Origin: Candidatus Firestoneibacteriota bacterium
GTDB lineage: Bacteria > JACRDZ01
Assembly (NCBI GenBank): GCA_016212735.1
Contig: JACRDZ010000086.1
Coordinates: 1 to 8,966, forward strand
Direction of reading: 5' to 3'
DNA length: 8,966 nt
Within the stretch, counting starts at the first letter, position 1. The number at the start of each line of letters is the position of its first letter. Both the position numbers and the translations under genes were made by a program. This document shows positions 1 through 6,722 of the stretch, in pieces. The notes under the pieces were generated by a model that was not told the DNA's origin, made no database searches, and worked only from the letters and a program-made list of their open reading frames with translations.

Positions 1-99
1 AGCTATCCTGGGACAAATATTGCTTATCTTGACATATTATTATTTAATTTAAACCTCTTCATTATTAAGCCATTTTCTAATCACATCTTTATTGCCTAA

Positions 100-128
100 T
101 TGACAAACAAGAAATAGAATAATAATAT
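100..128 (+). promoter_or_regulatory. Sigma70-type promoter of the large secreted protein gene
   Basis: TTGACA at 100-105 is followed after exactly 17 nt by TAATAT at 123-128, a perfect -35 and a near-consensus -10. Initiation would fall near 135, leaving a leader of about 38 nt before the ATG at 173. The only ribosome-site candidate is a weak GAAAG at 160-164. Nearby A/T runs make chance -10 matches easy, but a full TTGACA at the optimal spacing is less expected. The rest of 1-172 shows no other supported feature. Confidence 0.6.
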
Positions 129-172
129 TATATAGAAATAAGATTACAAATTTTTTAATGAAAGATTAATTT

Positions 173-3100
173 ATGTTTTCTAAAAAATTTATTTTAATAC
201 TAATTTTTATTAAAATTTGCCTGTTTTTAAATTATGCTTTTGGCAACTCATCTAAAAATATTCCGCAAGAGCTAATTCCTTATACTTCCAACCCTTATAT
301 TGGTAATCCTGATATGGGGCTTTTTTCTCTTGGTAGTGTTGCAGATATAAGTGATACGAATAATAACATATTAGAAAAATATCCTAATAATCCATATATT
401 GTCGGATATACCATGACAAGCGGCGGATATTTAAACTGGACTTTCCTGGAACCAGAAGAGAATGAATTTAATTGGACTTTATTAGATAATTTTGTTGATA
501 CTTTTAAAAGCTATAGAAAAAGATATATTCTTGAGATATACACAGCTCAAGGAAACTGGAGAAATTTTAGTACTCCACATTGGCTTTATGCAAAAGGTGC
601 AACAAAATTATGTGCTGGCAGTGTATGGATACGATTGGGAAATACAAATTATAGTCCTGATGTGCAGCCATTAAAATGGAGTGGTTATAAAAATGAATTT
701 AAAATTTCATATAATGATCCTGTAGGTAATGGGATTCCAGATATTATTCAAATAGATGATTTACTAAATTATGGGTCGACTAAAGTTGTTACTTATAAGG
801 GTAGAGAAGCACGTTCAACGGATAGAGCAAATGGACAAAAATATATTTATTTTAATGTTGATTATGCATATATTAATAATCCCAATGGATTTCAAAAATA
901 CAAAAATGAAACAACTGCAAAAACAGTTCTAACAATATGCTATTTTGATAATGGTACGGATATAATAACTATTGAATATGATGATATTAATAATCCAATT
1001 AATGGATACACAAAAGCTGTCATGTTATATACTAATTATTTTGATTTTAATAAAAAAACAGCAGTTTTATCAGGTATTCAAAAGACAAATACTCTAAAAT
1101 GGAAAACAGCAAGTTTTTATATTCCTCCTAAAAATTTAAGATTAGAAAATTCAAAAAATAATAGTTATGACATTAGAATAACCTCAACAGGTTCGGATGA
1201 TATTGTTATTGATTATCTGGATATTACTACAAACAAACCAAGAGATATGGAAGCTGATGTGGCTCCTAACTGGCATGATGATATATATTTTGAATATTGG
1301 AAACGTTTTATAACTAAATTAAATGAACGATATGGTCAGGATACAGCATTGGATTTATTACGAATAACAGGATTCGGAAGATGGGATGAGCTGTCAATTG
1401 CAACTTATGGGAATAAAGATTGGATTAATATTTTATCTGGAGTTTATGGGATTAATTCTACCAATAAGGACGATCCGCTTAGTGAAAAAAAAGAAATAAA
1501 TGATGAAGTATCCGGGACTGATGATAGCTGGCGTTGGCCAAGGCATGAGAACATTATAAAAAAAATTATTGATTTTTATAATACTACATTTTCAAAACCA
1601 GTTGAATTAACTGTTAAAGTCCCGTTTACCACTTATCGTAATTATACCTCAAGTCTTGTTGAATTAGTTAATTACTCTGCATTAAAATCCAATGTTATTT
1701 TTAATCAAGCTTTATATAATAATGAAAAAACATTTTCAGTTGAAAAATATTGGGAAAGCAAAATACAAACTCATGAAGGTGCTGCTGTCAGCACAGATTT
1801 AGCTTTCTATGGGACTGATGAAAATTCATGGGAATTAAGATTTAGAGATATTTATAACGACGGATGGACAGATGGGATAAAAAAAATATTGTCCAATCAT
1901 GCTAACTATTCTTATTTATATAAAGTTGATACAGATATAATAAATTATGACTCATCTCTTGATAATATAAATCCATCAGAAGAAAAAGCAATTGCTTGTG
2001 AACAAGGGACAAAAGCGCTGAGATATTTAGCAACACATATGGGTTATCATATTGAATCGCTTGAACCGGAATTTTCTGACATCGTTTCTTCAAGAAAAAA
2101 AATGAATATAAAAACCAAGTGGCGACAAAAAGGAAATGGTAAACCATATCAAAATTATAGAATTTTTTACGCATTAGCAAATCCAACCAATAATTTAGTA
2201 ATTGATCTGGGGGCGTATTATCCGGCTCTATCAACTGATAAATGGTATAACAATTTTAAAATTACAGATTCCACATCTGCAAATCTTCTATCTAATGGTT
2301 CTTTTGAGCAAGATTTTTCTTATTGGACAACTTCAACTAGTAATTCCCCTCAAATCGATAATAGTGCTTCTATAGATAGTACTAAATCAGTATATTTTAA
2401 AAACAATGGAACAACATCAAGCTCTATACAAAGCAATTATATAGAAATAGAACCTGATACCCAATATATTATAAGTTCCTGGGCAAAAGGAATAAATATT
2501 CAAACAGGAACAAATTCATGGAACCGTTTATATTTAACTGGCAGGTTTTATGACTCTAATAAAATTGAATTAGCATATTGCGATATATCATTTGATACAG
2601 GTACATTTGATTGGTCATATAACAGCGCAATGCGCACATCGCCTTACAATGCAAAATATTTTCGAATAACTAATCTTGGCATACTCAACAATGGTAAAGG
2701 AGAAGCATGGATAGATAAATTAGTTTTTGAAAAATATATTAAGTATTCAAAAATTAAAAATTGGGAAGAAACTGATCTACCTTTTTATATTGAAAATACG
2801 CAAGAAATCTCAATACCCGATTCAGTACCTTCTAGTGAATATAAATTGATTACCGGGCTTATCACTGATAAAGGATATAGAATAAAATTAGTAAATGAAC
2901 GCGATGAAAATGGGACAAAAACTCCTGATGATTTATTTGATGATATATATGGTATGGAATATTATCAAAGTGAAAAATCTATTTATGTTGATAATATCAT
3001 TTCTAATTTCAAACCAGAGCTTACAGCAATAGAACAAAAAATTATTTTAGATGAAGATTCAACTATTGTAATTAATTTAAAAGCTTTTAATCCTATAAAT

Positions 3101-4054
3101 GATAAATTATCATTTAATATTGCCACTCAACCTATAAATGGTATATTAAGTGAAATCAATCAAATAAATGATACAACTGCTTTGATTACATATTCCCCAA
3201 AGATAAATTTCAATGGCAATGATTCTTTTATTTATAAAGTACAAAATACATTTGGAATTATTTCAATTGCATTAATTTCAATTAAAATAGAAGCAAAAAA
3301 TGATCAACCAATTATTAGCTCAGATACCACATCGTATTTGATTAATGAAGGTGAAACACTGGAATTCACAATAAATGCAGAAGATATCGAAGGAGATACT
3401 TTAAATTATTCGGTATTTAATTTACCAATAGGTGCAACTTTCAATACTAAAGAACATATATTTATTTGGAACCCAGGATACAATCAAGCAGGAGAATACA
3501 AAATCACTTTTGAAGTTACTGATGGATTTCTATCAGATAAGAAAGAAATTACAATTATAGTTTTAAATGTTAATCAAAATCCAAATGTGACAATCTCCAT
3601 AGAAAAAAATTCTGAATATGCACCATTACCAATAACATTTACAGCAAATGCATTTGATCCAGATGGCAACATTGTGAATTATATCTGGGATTTTAATGAT
3701 GATGGTATTTTTGATACAACTATGTATTCTAATAAAGTTACTTATGTTTATAAAGAGAATGGTACATATAATGCAAAAGTTAAAGTGACTGATAATGATG
3801 GAGCTTCTGCAGAAAATCATATAATCATTGAAGTTAATAAAAAAAATAATAATGATAATCCCAATTCTAACTCCAATTCCAAGCTAAAAAAAACTAAAAA
3901 ATTTTGTATAATTACAAAAATATTATCAACTATATCAATTGCAGAAAAAACAAAATATATAAATAGATTTCGTGATGCTAAACTCCTAAACAATGTAATT
4001 GGCAAAAAAATAGTAAAAACTTACTATTTAAAAATTTCTCTATTTGGATTTTAA
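173..4054 (+). CDS. Secreted multidomain glycoside hydrolase-like protein with DUF4832-like, carbohydrate-binding, PKD and CFI-box-like domains
   Basis: Probable exported polysaccharide-active enzyme; substrate unknown. Residues 1-24 form a signal peptide (MFSKK, a hydrophobic run, then A-F-G with cleavage likely before N25). Residues about 37-148 and 364-600 read as the two halves of a clan-A-type TIM barrel: 'NWTFLEPEENEFNW' (88-101), 'STPHWLYAKGA' (133-143) and 'GFGRWDE' (400-406), where E406 is a candidate acid/base. Residues about 149-353 are an inserted beta-sandwich. A DUF4832-like sandwich (about 610-700 and 864-942) is interrupted by a CBM4/CBM22-like jelly roll (704-852, starting 'NLLSNGSFEQDF'). 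Then come Ig/cadherin-like domains (947-1040 and 1041-1133), a PKD domain (about 1134-1222, 'DPDGNIVNYIWDFNDDG'), an Asn/Ser linker and a CFI-box-like tail (1245-1288). The start is fixed because an upstream in-frame ATG at 158 meets TAA before 173. The gene stands alone behind its own promoter. Domain names rest on pattern recognition; the enzymatic role is inferred. Confidence 0.8.
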   Translation: MFSKKFILILIFIKICLFLNYAFGNSSKNIPQELIPYTSNPYIGNPDMGLFSLGSVADISDTNNNILEKYPNNPYIVGYTMTSGGYLNWTFLEPEENEFNWTLLDNFVDTFKSYRKRYILEIYTAQGNWRNFSTPHWLYAKGATKLCAGSVWIRLGNTNYSPDVQPLKWSGYKNEFKISYNDPVGNGIPDIIQIDDLLNYGSTKVVTYKGREARSTDRANGQKYIYFNVDYAYINNPNGFQKYKNETTAKTVLTICYFDNGTDIITIEYDDINNPINGYTKAVMLYTNYFDFNKKTAVLSGIQKTNTLKWKTASFYIPPKNLRLENSKNNSYDIRITSTGSDDIVIDYLDITTNKPRDMEADVAPNWHDDIYFEYWKRFITKLNERYGQDTALDLLRITGFGRWDELSIATYGNKDWINILSGVYGINSTNKDDPLSEKKEINDEVSGTDDSWRWPRHENIIKKIIDFYNTTFSKPVELTVKVPFTTYRNYTSSLVELVNYSALKSNVIFNQALYNNEKTFSVEKYWESKIQTHEGAAVSTDLAFYGTDENSWELRFRDIYNDGWTDGIKKILSNHANYSYLYKVDTDIINYDSSLDNINPSEEKAIACEQGTKALRYLATHMGYHIESLEPEFSDIVSSRKKMNIKTKWRQKGNGKPYQNYRIFYALANPTNNLVIDLGAYYPALSTDKWYNNFKITDSTSANLLSNGSFEQDFSYWTTSTSNSPQIDNSASIDSTKSVYFKNNGTTSSSIQSNYIEIEPDTQYIISSWAKGINIQTGTNSWNRLYLTGRFYDSNKIELAYCDISFDTGTFDWSYNSAMRTSPYNAKYFRITNLGILNNGKGEAWIDKLVFEKYIKYSKIKNWEETDLPFYIENTQEISIPDSVPSSEYKLITGLITDKGYRIKLVNERDENGTKTPDDLFDDIYGMEYYQSEKSIYVDNIISNFKPELTAIEQKIILDEDSTIVINLKAFNPINDKLSFNIATQPINGILSEINQINDTTALITYSPKINFNGNDSFIYKVQNTFGIISIALISIKIEAKNDQPIISSDTTSYLINEGETLEFTINAEDIEGDTLNYSVFNLPIGATFNTKEHIFIWNPGYNQAGEYKITFEVTDGFLSDKKEITIIVLNVNQNPNVTISIEKNSEYAPLPITFTANAFDPDGNIVNYIWDFNDDGIFDTTMYSNKVTYVYKENGTYNAKVKVTDNDGASAENHIIIEVNKKNNNDNPNSNSNSKLKKTKKFCIITKILSTISIAEKTKYINRFRDAKLLNNVIGKKIVKTYYLKISLFGF
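617..1231 (+). other. Beta-sandwich module inserted in the TIM barrel (within the secreted hydrolase-like gene)
   Basis: Residues about 149-353 of the secreted protein break the barrel between 'STPHWLYAKGA' and 'DIYFEYWKRFITKLNERYG'. The segment is rich in alternating strands. It contains 'YIYFNVDYAYINN' (224-236), 'TVLTICYFDNGTDIITIEYD' (251-270), 'TLKWKTASFYIP' (307-318) and 'YDIRITSTGSDDIVIDYLDI' (332-351). This order (YFxxD, YFDxG, WKTAxF, DxRI, xIDxLxI) is typical of non-catalytic ligand-binding sandwiches attached to bacterial glycosidases. The boundaries are approximate. Confidence 0.55.
2282..2728 (+). other. CBM4/CBM22-like jelly-roll module (within the secreted hydrolase-like gene)
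   Basis: Residues 704-852 start with 'NLLSNGSFEQDFSYWTT', the classical opening strand of family 4/9/22-type carbohydrate-binding modules. They continue with 'DTQYIISSWAKG' (762-773) and finish with 'GEAWIDKLVFEK' (843-854), the usual last strand. The ligand is presumably a glycan, but no binding residue can be assigned by eye. Sequence on both sides looks like parts of one DUF4832-like sandwich, so the module appears to be an insertion rather than an end-to-end domain. Confidence 0.6.
3905..4054 (+). other. Degenerate CFI-box C-terminal domain
   Basis: Residues 1245-1293 align without gaps to the CFI-box C-terminal domain of bacterial surface proteins (CFIATAAYG, then FRDxxLL, GxxxV and YY). 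Here C1245, I1247, A1257-E1258, F1266-R1267-D1268, L1271-L1272, N1274, G1277, V1281 and Y1284-Y1285 sit at the expected spacing. The usual ATAAYG stretch is replaced by TKILST. The domain's function is not established; its position suggests surface sorting or anchoring. The protein ends eight residues after the YY pair, shorter than usual. Confidence 0.6.
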
Positions 4055-4132
4055 AATGAAGGCGTAGTTCCATGTTCTCAATCTAATGGGGATCTTTATA
4101 ATATTGGATAATTACTTATGGTGTGTAAGCTT

Positions 4133-5041
4133 TTAAAAGGATAGCATTCTATTTATAGCTTTTTGTGCTTTTATTCTGATTTCTTCAGGGACAGAAATAA
4201 TATACTGCATTTTTTCAAGGCTTTCAAGTATACTTTCCAATGTTGTAAGTTTCATATTTGGACAAATAAGTTTTTTTGAAGCGATAAAAAAATTTTTGTC
4301 AGGATTGTCTCTTCTTAAACGGTATAACATTCCTATTTCAGTTACAATAATTATATTTTTTTCTTTACTTTCTGCTGCCGCAGTTAACATTCCACCTGTA
4401 CTTAATATTTTATCTGATATTTCAAGTATTTCAGGAGTACATTCAGGATGACTAAAAACAGGTGCCTCCGGATGTATTTTTTTTATATTATTAACATCCT
4501 CAAGTGTAATTCTATGATGGGTAGGACAATATCCATTCCACAAAATAAGTTTTCTGCCTGTTACTTTTGAAACATATTGGCCTAAATTCATATCCGGGAC
4601 GAAAATTATTTCTTCGTCTTTCGGTAAAGATTTGATTACAGAAACAGCATTTGAGGATGTACAACAAATATCACTTTCTGCTTTAATAGAAGCGGGTGAA
4701 TTAATATAACAGACTACTTTTGCTTTTGGGTGCTTTACTTTTAAATCTAACAGTTGTTCAAGTGATAACATATCAGCCAGAGGACAACCTGCATCTTTTT
4801 CAGGCAAAAGTACTGTTTTATGAGGGGAAAGAATATTAGCAGTTTCAGCCATAAAGTGAACACCGCAAAAAACTATTATATCAGCCTGTGTCCCGGCTGC
4901 AGCACGGCTGAGAGCTAGAGAATCACCCAGGTGATCTGCTATCTGCTGAATTTCTTCTCTCTGATAATTATGAGCAATAAGAACAGCATTTAATTTATTT
5001 TTAAGTATAACTATTTTTTCCTGTAATTTTTTATTTTCCAT
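4133..5041 (-). CDS. nadA: Quinolinate synthase
   Basis: Cytosolic 4Fe-4S enzyme that condenses iminoaspartate with dihydroxyacetone phosphate to give quinolinate, the pyridine-ring precursor of NAD. Its 302 residues match the short NadA form rather than the roughly 347-residue E. coli type. Three cluster ligands are visible at family spacing: C86 in 'KDAGCPLADM', C172 in 'NGYCPTHH' and C260 in 'LICPNMK'. Substrate-site motifs are intact: 'AHNYQ' (H24, Y26), 'GDSLALSR' (39-46), 'CYINSP' (Y112, N114), 'TSSNA' (128-132), H175, 'SHPEC' (H198, E200) and 'STGGM' (214-218). The ATG at 5041 has only a weak GTGAG-like site about 9 nt upstream. It lies 74 nt downstream of panC with no terminator or convincing promoter between them, so it is probably co-transcribed. 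No nadB or nadC is in the window, so the source of iminoaspartate must be elsewhere. Confidence 0.97.
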   Translation of the reverse strand: MENKKLQEKIVILKNKLNAVLIAHNYQREEIQQIADHLGDSLALSRAAAGTQADIIVFCGVHFMAETANILSPHKTVLLPEKDAGCPLADMLSLEQLLDLKVKHPKAKVVCYINSPASIKAESDICCTSSNAVSVIKSLPKDEEIIFVPDMNLGQYVSKVTGRKLILWNGYCPTHHRITLEDVNNIKKIHPEAPVFSHPECTPEILEISDKILSTGGMLTAAAESKEKNIIIVTEIGMLYRLRRDNPDKNFFIASKKLICPNMKLTTLESILESLEKMQYIISVPEEIRIKAQKAINRMLSF

Positions 5042-5115
5042 TTCTTAAATCTCACTTTTGTTTCTATTTTAATAATAGGTTTTCAATTGATATCTGAATG
5101 ATTATTTTAATTACT

Positions 5116-5964
5116 TTATGTAATTTGTATTTCTATATTATCAATTAGACGTATTGTGCCTATAAATACGGCAATAACTATAATAAATACTCCTTCCAGA
5201 ACGGATTTATTCTGTAATGTATTTTTATCAACAATACAAACATAATCAATTTTTATTTTTTGTACTTCTTCTATTTTATTTTTTATTTGTGTAATAACAT
5301 TATCTGGATTTCTTTCTCCAGATAATATTATATCTTTTGCATCTTGCAGAGATTTGAATAAAATTGCAGCATTCTTTCTTTCTTCTGGAGATAGAAAAAT
5401 GTTTCTGGAACTCATAGCAAGTCCGTCTTTTTCACGTATTACAGGCAGTACTACGATTTCTATATCCATATTAAGATCCTGAGTAAGTTTTTTTATAATA
5501 ACGCTTTGTTGAAAATCCTTCTGCCCGAAATATGCTCTATCTGGTTTAACTATATTAAAAAGTTTTGTTACAATAGTGCTTACACCTCTGAAATGTCCAG
5601 GGCGTGAAGCCCCGCATAAAATGTTTCCTATATTACCGCAATCAATATAAGTATCAAATCCTTGAGGATATATTTCTTCATTTGAAGGTATAAATAATAT
5701 ATCTATTCCTGCATCCATAGCCATACGTGAGTCTCGTTCAATATCTCTTGGATAAATAGAGAAATCCTCATTTTTACCAAATTGTGCCGGATTGACAAAA
5801 ATACTTACAACTGAAATATCGTTCTTAAGGCGGGCTTCATGCATTAATGACAGATGTCCATCATGAAAATATCCCATAGTAGGAACAAAACCAATACTTT
5901 TTTTTTCTCCACGTATTTTTTTAGCATAAAACTGCATCTCTGCAATGGATTTTATAGCACGCAT
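5116..5964 (-). CDS. panC: Pantothenate synthetase
   Basis: Cytosolic ATP-dependent ligase that joins pantoate and beta-alanine through a pantoyl-adenylate to make pantothenate, the precursor of CoA. It has 282 residues, the normal family length. The nucleotide-binding signature 'FVPTMGYFHDGH' (26-37) carries both HIGH-type histidines, H34 and H37. Other family motifs follow in order: 'FVNPAQFGKNEDFSIYPR' (56-73; N58, Q61), 'PGHFRGVSTIV' (122-132), 'FGQKDFQQ' (146-153; K149), 'MSSRN' (184-188, the KMSKS-equivalent loop) and a C-terminal 'TIRLIDN' (270-276). No key residue is missing. The ATG is preceded by a clear GGAG 6 nt upstream. It is the first gene of a probable panC-nadA operon. panB and panD are not in the window. 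Confidence 0.97.
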   Translation of the reverse strand: MRAIKSIAEMQFYAKKIRGEKKSIGFVPTMGYFHDGHLSLMHEARLKNDISVVSIFVNPAQFGKNEDFSIYPRDIERDSRMAMDAGIDILFIPSNEEIYPQGFDTYIDCGNIGNILCGASRPGHFRGVSTIVTKLFNIVKPDRAYFGQKDFQQSVIIKKLTQDLNMDIEIVVLPVIREKDGLAMSSRNIFLSPEERKNAAILFKSLQDAKDIILSGERNPDNVITQIKNKIEEVQKIKIDYVCIVDKNTLQNKSVLEGVFIIVIAVFIGTIRLIDNIEIQIT

Positions 5965-5970
5965 TAATAT

Positions 5971-5974
5971 CTCC
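5971..5974 (-). promoter_or_regulatory. Shine-Dalgarno site of panC
   Basis: On the minus strand GGAG lies 6 nt before the ATG (GGAG-ATATTA-ATG). Apart from the site before the TPR gene, it is the only strong ribosome-binding site in the window, and it supports the start at 5964. Confidence 0.8.
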
Positions 5975-5995
5975 TATGATAGTAAATTGGTAAGA

Positions 5996-6024
5996 ATTTT
6001 AGTGGAATAACTAATAGAAGTCAA
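5996..6024 (-). promoter_or_regulatory. Sigma70-type promoter of panC-nadA
   Basis: Read on the minus strand, TTGACT (6024-6019) is followed after 17 nt by TAAAAT (6001-5996). Each hexamer differs from consensus by one base. Transcription would start near 5989, giving a leader of about 25 nt that contains the GGAG site of panC. No operator or riboswitch fits in so short a leader. Confidence 0.65.
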
Positions 6025-6125
6025 GGGAATAAAATAAGATAATTAATTTAAATAAATAATTAAAGTTATAATATATTTTGTCGATAGTATATAAACATAA
6101 GCAGAAATTTGAAAAATAATTTTGC

Positions 6126-6154
6126 TTGACAAATGAACATGGTTATATTAATAT
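6126..6154 (+). promoter_or_regulatory. Sigma70-type promoter of the YkgJ-family gene
   Basis: TTGACA (6126-6131), 17 nt, then TAATAT (6149-6154): the same hexamers and spacing as the promoter at 100-128. The start would be near 6161, giving a leader of about 100 nt before the ATG at 6262. That is long for this window and leaves room for leader-level control. Confidence 0.6.
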
Positions 6155-6261
6155 AAAAAAGTAATTTTAATATTAACAATGTGCGACAAAATAAATATTA
6201 AATTATCTTTAAAATTTAATGTTTAATTTGTTAATAAGGATAGTTTTAGTAATAAAAAAAT

Positions 6262-6690
6262 ATGTCAATAAGCGAGTTGTGGGCAGAATGTCTGCAATGC
6301 AAAGATAAATGCTGTAAATTACAAATTGCTTTCCCCTTATATTTAACTCCTGTAGAAAAAGCAAATCTTCAAGGCATAAATATTTGTCATCCCTGCCGAT
6401 ATTTCGATAATAGAGGTCTATGTGGTATTCATAAAGAAAGACCTTACGACTGCAGGTTTTTCCCTTTAGATATTTTAAAAGTAAAAAACCAGTTATTCTG
6501 GATATTCTGGAAAGTCAAATGCGATATATTATTAAATAAAACACATAAAGACCTTGAACCGTATCTGGAAGAACATGAAAAAAAATTAATCCCAGGATTT
6601 AAAAACTATCTGGATGATTATGCAAAATTCAGACTAGATGAATTAGTAAATAAATATGGATTTGAAATTTTAAGAGAAGTAAGATTATAA
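6262..6690 (+). CDS. YkgJ-family cysteine-cluster protein (putative zinc/iron-chelating domain)
   Basis: A 142-residue cytosolic protein with no signal peptide or membrane segment. It carries the YkgJ pattern: C10-x2-C13-x3-C17-C18 near the N-terminus, then C42 and 'PCRYF' (C45), C54, and 'ERPYDCRFFP' (59-68, C64), with a ninth cysteine at C87. These cysteines are thought to bind zinc or iron, or possibly an Fe-S cluster; the family's biological role is not established. The C-terminal third is charged and probably helical. TAA at 6253-6255 lies in frame just upstream, so ATG 6262 is the first possible start. Its only purine-rich candidate (AAGGA, 6236-6240) is 21 nt away, too far for normal use, so initiation may rely on the unstructured A-rich leader. 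It converges with the TPR gene and has no terminator of its own. Confidence 0.88.
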   Translation: MSISELWAECLQCKDKCCKLQIAFPLYLTPVEKANLQGINICHPCRYFDNRGLCGIHKERPYDCRFFPLDILKVKNQLFWIFWKVKCDILLNKTHKDLEPYLEEHEKKLIPGFKNYLDDYAKFRLDELVNKYGFEILREVRL

Positions 6691-6722
6691 AAAAGCTGAA
6701 ACTCTCTTATTTTGTTTCAGCT
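6689..6722 (-). terminator. Intrinsic terminator of the TPR gene
   Basis: On the minus strand AGCTGAAAC (6722-6714) pairs perfectly with GTTTCAGCT (6702-6694) across an 11-nt loop, followed directly by a U-tract (6694-6689). The 5' arm is the last coding sequence of the TPR gene, and its TAA (6709-6707) sits in the loop. On the plus strand the stem is followed by GGAATATT, so it should not terminate the convergent YkgJ-family transcript. Confidence 0.8.

Larger units (their letters stand above)
5965..6261. other. Divergent intergenic region between panC and the YkgJ-family gene
   Basis: These 297 nt hold promoters in both directions: minus at 6024-5996 and plus at 6126-6154. They also contain a 10-bp perfect inverted repeat, TATTTTGTCG (6074-6083) and CGACAAAATA (6184-6193). 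A weak A/T-only hairpin (ATTAAATT 6197-6204 with AATTTAAT 6213-6220) lies in the predicted leader of the plus-strand gene. No RNA gene or open frame with coding character was seen. Confidence 0.6.

Noticed and set aside
1..99. A plus-strand frame open from the window edge to TAA at 97-99, possibly the end of an upstream gene.
   Set aside because: Its 32 codons in AT-rich DNA give no recognisable motif, a second frame is also open to position 52, and no coding bias distinguishes them.
1902..2234. A 110-codon minus-strand open frame inside the large gene.
   Set aside because: It lies antisense to a continuous domain-bearing frame, has no Shine-Dalgarno site and shows no family motif. It is a by-product of AT-rich coding sequence.
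3863..3880. Short tandem repeat (three AAY-TCY units) encoding Asn-Ser pairs.
   Set aside because: It is part of the low-complexity linker between the PKD domain and the C-terminal tail. It is too short to be a repeat element in its own right.
4010..4054. A frameshift near the 3' end of the large gene that would explain the short tail after YY.
   Set aside because: Neither alternative frame restores the usual S-P-rich ending for more than a few codons, so early termination is more likely than a sequencing or mutational frameshift.
4058..4093. A GC-richer patch after the large gene. Read on the minus strand, part of it (GAACATGGAACTACGCC) resembles the GAACACGGAAGTTAAGC segment of 5S rRNA.
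   Set aside because: The match is short, the spacing to the preceding CCCAT is wrong (8 nt instead of about 3), and the 78-nt gap cannot hold a roughly 115-nt 5S gene. Probably chance; an Rfam 5S model scan would settle it.
4055..4139. Terminator for the large gene or for nadA in the convergent gap.
   Set aside because: Only the weak palindrome CTTTTAAAAG (4130-4139) is present. There is no GC-containing stem followed by a U-tract on either strand.
5042..5115. A separate promoter for nadA between panC and nadA.
   Set aside because: TTGAAA and TAAAAT hexamers occur on the minus strand but only 9 nt apart. No -35/-10 pair at 16-18 nt was seen.
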